Assembly (NCBI GenBank): GCA_017506865.1
Contig: JAFCMP010000075.1
Coordinates: 1-64,000 of the forward strand
Source of the DNA: Tribonema minus
Lineage: Eukaryota > Sar > Xanthophyceae > Tribonematales > Tribonemataceae
DNA length: 64,000 nucleotides
Direction of reading: 5' to 3'
In this document: piece after piece, positions 42,401-54,949 of the stretch
How positions within the stretch are numbered: position 1 is the first letter of the stretch
How the letters are laid out: every line of letters begins with the position of its first letter
The notes under the pieces: model-generated
The model's database searches: none
What the model was told of the DNA's origin: nothing
What the model saw: only the letters and a program-made list of their open reading frames with translations
Program-made: the position numbers and the translations under genes

Positions 42401-45400
42401 TGCTCCAGAAGTACAAGTTGAAGTCGCTGCCTGACTTGACTCTGATTTGACTCTGACTCACTTTCCAAGGCGCTCCTCAAACACAAAGAGCTTGGCGCTC
42501 TGGGCCAGCGCAAACGAGTAGCTGAGCTTTTCCAAGGCGCTGTCCGTGGACAGCACCAGCTCATCCGCTTTGATCACTCTGCTCTCCTTGTCATCGCCAG
42601 CATCCACAAAGCTGTCATGCAGACACGCAAGCGTCACAGCACACCAAAGATGAGACAGTGTTGCCTCTAGCAGTGCGTAGGAATAGCAGAGCATGTGGCA
42701 CTGTAGCCCTGATCATAGACAGGGTTCATGAACGCAGTTTCATGGCTTAGAAAAAATGAGCGCGTGCATGTTCACTGTGTGAGCACATCTGACTGTTCGA
42801 GTTGGGAGTAAAGCGAGTCCTGTGTTGCTGACACAGTGTCAGTGTCAGTGTCAGTCGTCGTAGTGGCCCATACTGACAAGCATAAGTTGAGGTTCACGGG
42901 TGCACTTGAACACTCACACCTCATACACGAGCATATATGAACATGCATGCAATACATTACTGTGCATTATCATTACATACAGTACTCACATCAGCAGTAC
43001 CATTAAACATGCAAGGCTCTCGCAAGCATGAAACAAACAGTGCATGTTTACTGACAATAATTTGCAGCTGCTATGATAGTCAACTAGCCACATGAGTGAC
43101 TACGCGAATCAGTACTGTTTTTGCATCAGTCCAGTGACTCAGGACTCATGTGCGCAATGACTCAAAGCAGCAGCAGTGGGCTTCAACACGGCATCTAGCT
43201 CTTAAATACTTCCAAGGGGCAGCGCTGGTAGCTGTGATGTAACTGTGTCTCTCAGCAGCAGAGCATTGCTTTACACATGTGCAGCTACAAACTGCGGCTC
43301 ATGAAGGATAGTGGCTGCCTGTTAAATGTCTTCAAGCATCCTACAATTACAATACAGCAGCTGTTCCGCAGCCAGAGGGCAGTGGCATTGGGTCATTCAG
43401 ACCAATCAAAGAAGGCCAGACACTCAAGCGCTAACATCATTGTTTTGTACTTCGAGAAGTATTACTTATCATGTAGAGTAGACAACAGACACACCCCTCA
43501 CCAGAATGTCATGTCGTCCTGGCTTTGCTCCAGCTCGCTTTCGCTCACTGGCCCAACAGCAAACTTTCGTATCTCAGACAGTAGCTTGAGCTCCTCTGCA
43601 GGCGTGAACCCCCAGAATATGATGCACCTGAGTTCACAGAGTATATGAAGCGCGTGCGGGACAATTAGGATACTACTAGCGGGGACTATCAGAGTACTAT
43701 AAGAGTCAAGCACATGTCGCTGTAATCATATCTGAGACACGGTATAAATTTCAATTGCACATGTGATCACATCATGTAGCCTTCTGGACACAGCCATCTA
43801 TGTCAACATTGGAAGCTTCACTTGGAGTCTACGTAACACGATTCAATAACTTGCGTCTGTGATGTTTATGATGACAACAGTATGTGGTGGATGGCAGACC
43901 TTGCAATGAGCAAAGCTTTGACGAAAGTACTACACCATGCCAGCACCACAGTATGGCAGCGTCAAGGCCATATGATCTGTTTTACTCGATGATACAGTAT
44001 CATATGGCCGTACTGTGCAGGGTGCGTGGCAAATGAGCTGAAATCATCGCCTAGGTGCGTAGTGTCTTAAACATGCCTGGGAGCGCTAGTTGTTTGGGTA
44101 CTTGACAAGCATGATGCAGCACACACACCAGGTGTGGTTTGTGTCCTCAAGCCAATCTAGAAGGTGCGTAATAAGCACGCGTCGTTATGCATATTTACTA
44201 TAGCATTGGTATGCTGTACCATCCAGTCATGACACGCCAGTGCTACATACACGAAAGACGCAGTCCTGATCCTACTTCACCGAGCCGCAGGAGCAAGCTT
44301 CAGTATCACTGATGCAGGTGCAGGGATAACTTCAAGTTGCAGTTCACTTGGACTCACCCATAGGGTAGGATGAACATGTCCTTGCCAATATGCGATGGCA
44401 CCGCCAGCAGGCTGTGCTGCGACCGCTCGTGCTCGCGCTCCCTGTCCCTGGCATACTTGCTTTCCCTGTCTGTTTCTGCCTGTGAGTCCTCCGCGTTTTC
44501 ATCTCCCTCCTTTGTGGCATAGTCCTCTGCTGGCTCCTCCGTCAGCAGCTTGTCAGTTGTGCTGTGAATGACGTCTGAGTATAGCACGTCTGCCCAGAGG
44601 ACCATAGGTTCCTCCCGTGACACGGCTCCATTGCCGGAGACGCCCTACGTTGCATGACAAATGCCATTGACAAAAACGATTGATGAGAGATAGATGTATG
44701 TTCCACTGCCACGCAAATTCGAGGTCTTCCTTCGCTGGCCGATGCGGTTGCTCTTCAACTGATCGATTTTGCTTCTGCATCAGTTTTCATCCATAAAGAA
44801 AGCATAGGCGTTGCTGGGTGCAGCAACAGTCGGGCAAACACGGTGCAGCAACAGTCAGGCAAACATGATGTAAACGCGGTGTCATCTCTACATGTGTACA
44901 GCAAGGTATGCCGGATCCTTAAATTGCGCCTCGTTACAAAAAGCGCTGTTAGCAAAACATTGCATGAAATGGGATGCAATACCAATGCCTGTTCTTGCAC
45001 AGAAACACCACGTCAGTTCATCTACCCAACCCATCCTCCATGCTTTGCCTTCATCCGCAGGAGCCCGCATTTCTGATTTGAACAGTTGTTTGTAGCAGAA
45101 TTGATAACCTTTGCCGCACTCGTATAATGCATCATACAAATTTTAACAGATGAAACTGTAGGTGAGAGGCTGAAACTTCGAAAAATATAATGTCACTGTC
45201 ACTCGCCATGGCTGGCCCAGGACCAGATGGGGTACAGACCGTAGTCACAAGCATAACTATGGCCTGGTCGCTGCAAGCAGTGACTAGACTACTGCGCACC
45301 TTGCGAGGCACTTTTCTATTTGGCTTCCCCTTGAGGTATTCCAGCAGTGGCTCGATCTTCAGCTCATTGCTGATGCAATAGGAGCTGACCCTCCCCTTCT

Positions 45401-45874
45401 CCGAAATTAGCTTGCGACGGATTCTCCTGCGCCCGCCTCGCTTCGGCATGCGCGCCTTGCTCTCATAAAGCGGAAATGATTCCTGCAAGCAAAGCGCACA
45501 AACACACGGTGAGTTGATCCAGCAGGATGCGCGTCCACCCCCAGAAAAAAATCGCAGTCGGCAGGATCTTGACACATGACACATATTGACGCAGCGCGTA
45601 CCCTCTGCCTGGCTGACGGGGAGCCTCCCTCGCTCTTGTATCCCTTCGATGCATCGAAGTTCAGCGGAGCGTAGGCTTCGATGCTGGTGGGACCCTCCGA
45701 AGGCTCGAACCTCGTGGCTTGCCTGCTTCCGTAGCCCCCCTCAACATCTCCAATTTGTGTGTACTTAGCCTTGGATCGGCTGCCGCGGGTCAGCGGCTCT
45801 CTCACGCTGCTCACAAAATTTCTCATGACTGGCTTGTCTGGCACAGGCTGTCGCCAGCTGGGTTTCTGTGTCAT
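39421..45874 (-). CDS. DUF155 / RMND1 (Rmd1, Sif2-like) family membrane protein
   Basis: Minus-strand exons with matching phases: 45874-45602, 45482-45300, 44644-44358, 43627-43502, 42611-42462, 42073-41980, 41486-41432, 41014-40848, (one unresolved small exon), 39520-39421; about 480 residues. Family landmarks in order: GRRRIRRKLISEKGRVSSYC, GKDMFILPYGCIIFWGFTP, LEKLSYSFALAQSAKLFVFE, YPEELKLTGKIQLTQMQMNK, LIGRVLVERNEVNLHSDVLD, EFFWETQTWEPEYQRLCTYL, INKRLDVLRELLDVLHNQ and a C-terminal membrane helix IIIYLILLEVVVELVW. RMND1 supports mitochondrial translation in animals; plant members are organellar. The N-terminus here is long and shows no clear transit peptide. The Trp expected before III needs TG from a missing exon of 3n+2 bases. 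An acidic insertion (EEPAEDYATKEGDENAEDSQ) sits before the conserved core. Confidence 0.87.
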
Positions 45875-46177
45875 CCAAATACAACTTCAAGCCACCCTTC
45901 AACAACTTCAACTCAGAAGTGAAACCGTTTTTTTTTGTGTTGGTTTGTGTAGGCGATGGCACGGCTACACAGGCTCGTCAGAGTGCAACGGGAGATGTGG
46001 CGCTGGGAGGCCATGAGGTTGCAAGGAGAAGAGGACTGACGAAAGGCGCCGGCTCAGCAGTTGCTCAGCAGTTGATGGGGTGGTGGTGCTGATGCAGCGA
46101 TTTCGTCGCTGATTGAAAGAAAGAAGCAAGTGGTTTTTGTGCTGCCAGCAATCGGTCGCCGATAAAGCCTGAGTAGC
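45875..46177. promoter_or_regulatory. Bidirectional promoter between DUF155 and RGS genes
   Basis: The two start codons face away from each other across 303 bp, so both promoters and 5' untranslated regions must share this segment. It contains a run of nine T at 45930-45938, a CT/GA-mixed segment and no clear TATA box. Confidence 0.55.
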
Positions 46178-49100
46178 ATGGGGGCCAGTGCATCAGTGGA
46201 ACAGCAGTGGCGGTCACATGGGAAGAGTTCGCCTGCGAAGTACAACAGGCGAGCGAGCCTGCAGACGTATTCGCGGTCGAGCCTCGCGTATGACTTGATG
46301 CACGAGGCCTCGCCGGAGGTTGACGGCGATTCACAACAAAAAGTGGCAAAGTCGAAGCTGCCCTTTCGAATGAGCGGCTCCAGGCCGTCGTCTCCAAAGC
46401 GCAGAGGTACTCATACAGGTGGCAGCATGTTGCACCGGGAAGCAGCCACTTCGGATTTGGACCGCCTGAGCCGCTTTTTCAGGGAGTTGCTGTCTGACCC
46501 AGGTAAGGACCTGTTTAGTCAGTCATGAAAGCGATGTAACGAGGCTGCTTTTTGACACCGCTATGAAGCTTTGGTTGACTCACCAGCATCCGCCACAAAG
46601 GCATGAGAATTTCATGGTCAACAGCTCTTGACTGAGTGAGGCATCATTCACGACAACCTGATGTGGTATTGGTGTACAGCGCGAGAGCTTCTTTCTCCTT
46701 CTTGTGCGTTCAATGCACCCCCCCCCTTCGAGATGACTCTGTAGCACCATCGTCCTCACAGCGCAGCACCATTACGTCACAAGGTGCTTTACACTACAAG
46801 CAGCGGACAGGTGTGATGTGTGGTAGATTGCGCCTGCAGCTGCTCAGCTCAGGCTGTCGCGTGCTACACGTCAAGCTCTACACCCATCTCTTACATTACC
46901 CTAAACCACGGGTGTTCAGGCTTGCGCGGCTGCTTCCGAGACTACCTGTCCTGTCGCCACCTGGCGGAGCACCTGCTGCTGGCGTGGCTAGACATGGAGC
47001 AGCTCAAGCGAGCGTGCGACAGGTTCGTGCGGTGCGTCAAGGGGGCCAACAGGGAGGAGGGCGCGAAGGGCGGCAGCGATGACCTGCGGAGGCTGCTGGA
47101 GGACACCGCCTGCAAATGCGACGACATGTACAACAAGTACATGGGAGAGCAGGCAACGCACTCCGTCAACATATGCGTGGGGCCGGAAACGCGCGCGGAC
47201 ATCAACAAGTCCGTGCAGCACCTGCTCAAGGTTGTGGAAAGGGCGTATGAGACTGTGCCCGCTCCCAGCTCTACTAATACAAAAGCTGCGACGGCGATCC
47301 TGAAGAGCCCCTTGCTGATGGATCACAAGGACGTCGAGCTCGATCAGCAAGCGGAGCAGGTGACAGCCATCAAGGCGGTGCGTAAATACGTTACATCTGC
47401 GCAGACCAAGGTGAGGCGCCACCCGAGTATGTCAATTGGAAGTGAAATTGGGCATTGATTCATGTGCGTTCAGGTGGGCAAAGCCTTTCCAACCTGGCGT
47501 AACCCAGGTCCGCATACCGGCATTGGGTTGGCGTGCAGTCCAAAAAGTGTGGGCCGCAGAAGAACTACGCGCACAATTCAGATGCACCTGCTGATTCAGC
47601 ACTGAAGCACCAGTAGGCCCGCACAGGTTATGGTAGTCTGTGAGCTGTGCTCTGGAAGACATTGACTGCGTCCAGGCTTGGCGCGTGCAGAGCAGAGCTT
47701 GCATCAACAGCTCACTTGCACTTGCGCATGCGCTTGCGCTTCACTTATACTTGCAGTTGATGCCTGTTTGTGCAGGGCTGAATGCACAAACACACTTGAG
47801 GGCTTACATGTATTAGGCATGCGGTGCTGCTTCCAGCATGTCTGCCGTGCAGGTGTATCATTGCGAACAGCTTTGAACCCTCAGCTGCTGGCGCGAAATG
47901 CAATGCCCGGCAACAAGGTCAAATACAATGCTGCCTCCTTGCTGTCCAGAGGAGCCCCGTGGCATTTCATGAAGCGCCACACGGATGATGTGTCAGTTTG
48001 TGACGCCATGATGACTGCCTACCTGCATTTCGTTGTCACACGCTGCTGATCACTATGCAACAACAGCAATTTGGTGCATGCTGAAGAATATCAGTCCACT
48101 GTCAACGCCCAGTTCTGCCCTGTCTCTGCTCGGTTGACTTTCACAGATCTTCACGACCATGCTGTTTGACTTCTTGCCGGGGTTCATCACTAGTGAGCAG
48201 TCCAAGGCCAGCAGCAAGGGCCCTGGAAACCTGATAGGTCAGTATAGTCAAGGGCTTGCTTTAGGGTCAGGGTTAGGGTACAGCTGAGCAGTAGTGTCAC
48301 GTGCACTGATACCAAATGGCATAGCATTGCTCAATGATGCAGTGGCAGTCATAGCGCGATGACTGATGCCCATCGAGTGAGGAGTGTATTCAGTGCGGTA
48401 TGACGGATGCCGTGCACTTGCATAGCTTGCGTGTTGCTCAGTCATGCATGTGTGCATTACAACCCGCATTACCATATAGTTTGAGGTACTTTAGGATTAG
48501 GGTTAGAGTTAGGGACCAGATACGATGTTCAACACAATACTTCATGCCTGATATCTCGTTGTTCTGGTCATCATGAAGTATTGCTGACAATTCTCACAAG
48601 TGCAACAAGCATCTCTGTTTTGCACGGAACCTCCGCTAGCACGCCCTTCTAGCATGCTTGTTTGCACATATTGGTGAAACAGATAAGAAGTGGCAGCACA
48701 AACAAGCTGACACTGCAGTGTGTCCCTGACAAGCACACGGGTCTGCTCAATGACATGCGTGCCGTGCAATGTCAAAAATGCAGCTTGGTGGCATCTCGGC
48801 ATGTGTTGCAGTGCCAGCTGCGTGCGCATTGAAGTGACAGCGTGTCATGGACAGATGCTTCCAACGCATGGCTTACGCGTCTTGCACCGTGTAGTGCTGC
48901 CAGCAATCCTCTGCTTCTGTGTCCATCCGATGAGCTACAGTCGCTGGCACCACACATACCTACTGTACGCTGCTGTGCCATGTATACGTACCCTACCTGC
49001 GTCATACATCATACCCATCCATGGCAGGCGCCGACATCCGCGCCATACTGGAGAAAGGCGTGCACGCAGCCCAGCTGCACAGCGCCATGGGCACGCCGCT

Positions 49101-52100
49101 GTCGCCGGTCGCCAGCGAGAACGTCACCGCCGCTACCGCCATGGCGCGCAACTCCTTCATCGGCATTGGCCTTACACGCGGCTCCTCAGACTCCGCCCCG
49201 TCGGACGCCGTGGTAGCGTCCATGCAGTTGCACCAGGTGGTCGCCGACCCCTGCTGCAGCATGTACTTGGAGAGCTATCTGACGCGAGTGGCGGATCAGA
49301 TTAAGGCCTTGGGGGTGCCTGTGGGCACTGCGCCGCCGCCGCCGGCGGGCGCTGCTGTGACGAGTTTGGGCTTCACGCCTGACCTTGTCATCTCCTGCCT
49401 GCTGGAGATAGGTCAGTTCTACGTGGGTGTGGTTTACAGAAGCCGCTTATTTATTTCAGCAACATGCTGCTGTGTTTACTTTTATACAGGGCGAGTGCCA
49501 TGTTGAAATAGTGACATTGTGAGCGTCACTATCAGCACTGCATCATGGTTGTCAACACTCCACTTCTGGACACGTGTGCGATCATGTGAAGTCATGGCAT
49601 TTGCGATGTTGGGCTCGAGCCGTTGAGGAACAAATGTGCCTGACGGTGGACACGCGGGTGTTGACTCCACACTTCAATTACTTCTTGAAGCAGCATCCTT
49701 GCCTTGTCCTTTTCTTAGGTAGCCTCCACTGAGACATCAATGATCTCGCAGCTGCACCACCAATGCATACATACTATAGCATACTCACCACCAGCACGTT
49801 GTCTCACCCCCCTGGCAGACGACTTCAAGCGCAGCGAGGGCAAGTACCACAGGACACACAGGGCCAACCTCATACTGGCGCGCTACGCCACTCCAGAGCT
49901 CGGCTGCCAAGAGCTCATAGCTCTCAAAGACATCAAGCGGGACTTCATCGACCCCACCATGTTTGACCTGGTATACGTGCTGCTGAGCACACGCCTACTT
50001 GTGGATCATGCTGCTGGCTTCCTTGCCAGCCCCGAGTTCAAGGATCTAGAGCGCGTGCTGGCTTCGCACCAGACCACCGCGGCAACGGTGGTGGACACGG
50101 CGGCCAAGGTCAGCTGACGTTGAGAGTGAGCATGCTGCCTGTTGGGGTGTGTGCTGTACGGGCATGTATGCACTTAAATGCACGTATTATGATGTGATGT
50201 GTCATTGTACATGTATTTATGTACAAAGTGTGCATATAGTATGTATGCACCACAAGTGTGTGCTCGTGCATGGTATGTATGCACCACAAGTGTGTGCTCA
50301 AAGGCCAACAAAACTTGTACATTCGGGCAAAGAATAGCCAAAGCACTTGCCACCTGCCTTCAACTGTCATGACAAGTCCAAAGGCAGGAGTGGGCTGTGT
50401 GGTGTTGAAGTTTGTGTTGAACTTGGCTGTGGGAGATGTGATGGTGCCCTGCCATGAAGCATGTCTGGATTAACTGGCAGTTGAGTGGAACTTTCCTCTT
50501 GTGTTTATCTATGGTTTGCACACAAGGCCTGTGTAGCAGCGGCACACACACACACATACACACACACACACACTTTTGCAGGATGTGCAAGTCAGTTAGA
50601 GACGTAATGACTTCATATGCGTTGCTCAACTGCTTTGCTTGTGCTTTGTTCCTTGCTGCTCTGGTGTAGGTCACAAACATTCGAGCATACGTCATTGAAA
50701 AACTGGGTCTGAAGGACACAGCAGCTGTACAGCGGCTTAGCGCCAACCAACAGGTGCGTCATGAGGCTATGCCTGCTCAAAGCTCGAATCTCCGAACGTA
50801 CACACGATTCAGGTTAGCCTGGATCATACCTTTAGCTTCAAGGTTAACGTGAATAGTATAAGTAGTGATCCTGCTTGCACGGGCTGACGCAGATGCTTGT
50901 GGGTCAGCTTGTCTTGTCTCAAGTGGCTCTCAAATGATGCCAAGTGATCGTCTGATGTGCGTTGCTTCAAAGCAACCAAACCATGGCGATCTGCTGCTGT
51001 CATGGTTGCCGGGCAAGCAGGGCAGGTCCCTAAACTCAGACGGCCGCAGCGCAACTGAGTTTGAGTTTTGTGCCAGGCTAAACTAGTTTAGCCATGGTGC
51101 AACTGGCGCAACTCTCATTAAGGCTTCTAGTCCTTCTACAGGCACAAGAAGGCCTTGCAGCTTACCTAAGGGTTAGGGTAAGGGTTGCAGTCATGACTAA
51201 CCCTAGTTAAAACACTAGGCAAGACTCGCGAGTAATCTCATGAGTAATGAGTAGTACTCGTGAGTAAACTTGCGAGTATCGCCAGTTGCGCCACGAGTCA
51301 CTTGAACCGCCAGTTGGCGCAACTGGCGCAACTCACTTGCGCAACCTGTTTGGCGCAAGGGTTTAGTTCAGGCGCTAGCCCTGCGGGCAGGGCTGTATGC
51401 TAACCCTAACACTAACACTCAGACGCTCTGCGATGTAAGCGCATGCCATGCGAGTCAATCAGCCCATGCCCGTGTCTGACACCTTGGCTACTTGAATGCT
51501 CGGGACAGATGCATGTTGAAGTTGATGTTGCAGCATCAAGTTGAGCGGACACACGGCAGATAGTGAACTCCTGTCAGCGAATGGGCGTCACTTACGCAAC
51601 GCTTTGCACCATGTTCTCGGTACTGTAGGATGAATGTGGAAGTGCCTCAACGGTCAACAAAGTACAGTAAGCAGCTGCTAAAGAAACTGTGTGCGCTCGC
51701 GCGTTGCCTCCATGGGACATTGAGCAACGTTGATCGAGCAAGGGGTTGAGAATGCTGGCCCTTTGTCCACTGTTCACATGTCTGGCGGTTGCATCACACA
51801 TGTGCGTAGCGCGCAGCACCGCCGCAACTTTGAAACAGCAGCGCATCATAAGAGTAACCTCTTGCTGATGCGTCTTTTTCTATGCTACTCAGGTCCGAGC
51901 AGCTGCGACAGCAAAAAATGTGGAAGACCTGCTGAAGACGCTCGAGGGCGTCCTGAGCCTGGCATTGGGGCGCAGCCTCTTCAAGCGGTTCAGCATACAG
52001 CAGTTCCAGGAGGAGAACGTGTGCTTCTACCTGGAGGTCATGCACTACAAGAACGAGCAGTATCTGGTGCCACCCGACGGCAGCGCAATCTACCTGGACG

Positions 52101-54949
52101 GAACAGAGGCAGGGGGGACCGCGGCAGGTGAGCACAGGCTGAGCACTGATATTGCGTCTATGCATCTCCTCAACCTCTTGTGGAATGCCGAAAATCATTC
52201 CAGTGAGCCAGTTGCGGGCTGCCTCTTGGGGCGCCGTCGCCTCCCATTTGTCATTTGTAGTCATTCGCCATTTGTCATTCTGCCGGCGTTCCAAAGTGTT
52301 CTACACATGCGTGGACTGGTGTCATGACTGGTGTCATGTGCCAGTGCTGTCGAGATGTCGTAAAAACACGTGCATGCTGGGTGCGGTGGCCTCCCATGAT
52401 CTGTTTCCTTGCGTACAAGAAGCCCTTACGATTCATGTCCTATTTCGCTGTAGGACAGATCTAGTACAAGGGGAGGATCCCGAGATGCCATTTGGCTGCG
52501 GTGGCGTTTGAGTGGTTGTCGTTGAGACACTTTCCACGACATGTGTAGATTCCGTACAGCAAGCTTCCAGTTAGATTCCGTTCATCTGGGCTTTTTCGCG
52601 CCCTGAGTGAGAATTTATAAATGTACATACTTGAAGCACTCTAATTTTTCTGTGCAATCTAAATGTGTGACGAATAGGCAGATACACCACCAGTATTCAC
52701 ATGCCATGCCATGTCTGTCTGTTCAGATAGTGCCATTACGTTCCTAAATTCTACACAGGCTGCTTCAAACCCAGTTTGCGCCATCGAATACAGACGTTTC
52801 ATCATTGTAATCTGGTGCATGCCTCTTGAAACTCTGCATGATGCTCCAGGCACAGCCACAAAAAATGCGGATCCAAACAGCCCAGACGGTGAGATGACAC
52901 TTGCAGAGATGAGGCGACTGCGTGCTGAGCACATCTGCAAGAAGTACATTGAGGTGAGCATACTCAGTTGAAGTTGAGTTGAAGTTGAACGCGCCTGCTA
53001 TGGATGAAAACAGGCAGCTGCAGGATTATGAAGGCCAACATGGCCTGCTCTGCGATTGATACTCCAGTAAAACTGATGTGTGGAACAGTCTTGACCAGTG
53101 AGGGCCAGTGAGGGCTTTGTCTGGAAAGTATGCATTTTCTGGTGTGCTGAGATAAACGGCAGGTGCAACGTCTTCAGCAGGCAGTGCATGTGCCGGAATC
53201 GATGTCAACCTTCGACTTCACATGTGTCTTGCAGTACTTCAACAGTGAATCAGAGGTTGACATGAATTTGAAAGCGGCGCTGCACACCATGCATGCATGA
53301 CCCAGTCGATTGTGCCGACCACACAACATTGGTCACCCCTTCAAATTGTCACCTGACAGCAATCTGCTGCAATATGTAGCACCAGAGTGCGCAGCTAAGT
53401 CAGCCCGATTTACCAGCCACCAGACCAACGCAAACAAGTATTGTTGTTGACTACTTTCACCTGTGTGTGTCGCAAGGTGTTTCTGTGTCGCAAGTGCTAG
53501 CTGGCATCTTGAGGTTCATGGCACCGCTGAGCATCCAGATGTGGAAGCATGCGGTGCAGCGACAAGCGATGCTCAGCCTGCATGATTACCTATGGTACGG
53601 CAGTGCTCAGCCTGCATCATTATGGTACAGCAGTGCTCAACCTGCATTATTATGGTACGGCAGGGCTCAGCCTGCATCATTACGAACATGAAAACGTTGG
53701 CGTATGAAAGAAAAGTGCTCAGCGTGATTCACCAAAACAGAAATTGGCACACAGGCACACCGCCTGCAGCTGCAACTCTTAATCAGCTGCTCGGGCGCAC
53801 GTCATGACATCTAAACCTACTGATTGCATGCGTGTTGTCGTCGCTGCCGCACCGTGCCTCAACAGGTTGGCAGCCGGCGCCAGATCAACATATCCTCCGC
53901 CATGCGCAACAACATACTCCACACGGTGCGGCGAACGGCGCCGGCAGCAAGTACCGCTAGTGGCACGCTCACTGGGCCAGTGGCTCTTGAGGATCCGCAA
54001 TGCAGTGACGACGACTCCGACACCGGATCTGTTAGCAATCCTGCGCTGACCGCTGATTCATCCAAGTGGGCACCACCTCTCAACGTGTTCAACATGGCGC
54101 AGCGCGAGGTCTTGCACTTGATGAAGCTCAATCTGTGGCTCAAGTTCCAGGTAAATGCGTCTTGGTGATGAGGTTGATGAAGGCCACCACCTCAGTCTGC
54201 TTTAGCACTTTTGGCTGGGTGTTTGATGCGTCGTCTATGCTCAATTGCTACACGCACTTGAGCTCGTACTCTTTATCAGTTCTTGCTCATGGCGTGCAAT
54301 GCATGAACATCAGTGAATTCACATTCTGCATATTGTGTGTGTGCTGTGTTCCCACCAGCAGCGGGCATGCACCTGCTGTGTGCTCATGTCAGGCATGGAG
54401 CCACTGCCTGCTCAAATCGTGCCAATGTGCCTCACGGAAGTTTGGGTTGACTGTGCGCATTGCACGCAATGCACATGGTCCTTACCACTGCCTTGCACGA
54501 TGAGTTTCAAAGCAATCATCAGCTGCAGTAATGTACAGTAGCGCAATGGTCAGCTGTGAATGGCCACACGTGCCACGGTGTGCTGTGCAGTGAGGCCAGC
54601 CACTGACCAACCTCTGCCTGACCAAGTCCATTCCTCAGAGTGATCTGTTGGCTAAACAGCAGCGCTCGCTAGATCTCAGTCTGCAGGGTCAAGCAATCAC
54701 TGATCAACACTGCTGCCCTTTGGCCGCCATGACAAAAAAGAGCCCACTCTGCATGATGTACATGCTTCGACATCGCAGGGTTCCCCGTTCTACAACAGCC
54801 TTAACAGGCAGGTGCGGAAACGCGCAGCCATAGGGGTGATGGTCAAGGCAGGGCAGATATCAACAGCTCTGCTGCAGGGCACAACCAGTACGGCACCAGG
54901 TGATTCAACAGGCAAACGCACCGGTGCCAGTGTCAGAGGCACCTCATAG
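46178..54949 (+). CDS. Multi-unit RGS-domain protein, predicted N-myristoylated
   Basis: Exons: 46178-46502, 46920-47410, 47885-47989 (end uncertain by a few codons), 48147-48237, 49028-49411, 49819-50108, 50670-50753, 51893-52127, 52850-52953, 53866-54150, 54779-54949; phases agree throughout; about 854 residues. MGASASVEQ fits the N-myristoylation rule (Gly2, Ser6). A first RGS-like unit begins DLDRLSRFFRELLSDPG and includes MYNKYMGEQATHSVNI. The middle exons contain a second, more diverged unit (DIKRDFIDPTMFDLVYVLLS). The last unit is the clearest: LFKRFSIQQFQEENVCFYLE, AEHICKKYIE, RRQINISSAMRNNILHTV, VFNMAQREVLHLMKLNLWLK and FQGSPFYNSL. RGS domains accelerate GTP hydrolysis by G-alpha proteins at membranes. 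TGTAA at 54990, 41 bp past the stop. Confidence 0.8.
51160..51420. repeat. Telomere-motif-flanked segment in RGS intron 7
   Basis: Starts with AAGGGTTAGGGTAAGGGTT (51169-51187) and ends with the opposite orientation, TAACCCTAACACTAAC (51402-51417). Between them lie several short palindromes (CTCGCGAG, CTCATGAG, ACTCGTGAGT) and repeated TTGCGCCA / TGGCGCAA words. It looks like a small non-coding inserted element. Confidence 0.4.
53235..53300 (+). other. Extra RGS-like exon with stop codon in RGS intron 9
   Basis: Preceded by the acceptor CTTGCAG and in phase with the previous exon, it reads YFNSESEVDMNLKAALHTMH plus Ala, then TGA. The pattern parallels the segment VGSRRQINISSAMRNNIL of the next exon. 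It may be a duplicated exon relic or a cassette whose inclusion ends translation. No good donor follows. Confidence 0.35.
53571..53682 (+). repeat. 30-bp minisatellite in RGS intron 9
   Basis: Three to four tandem copies of a unit built around GCTCAGCCTGCATCATTATG and GTACAGCAGT, with few differences. Confidence 0.8.
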
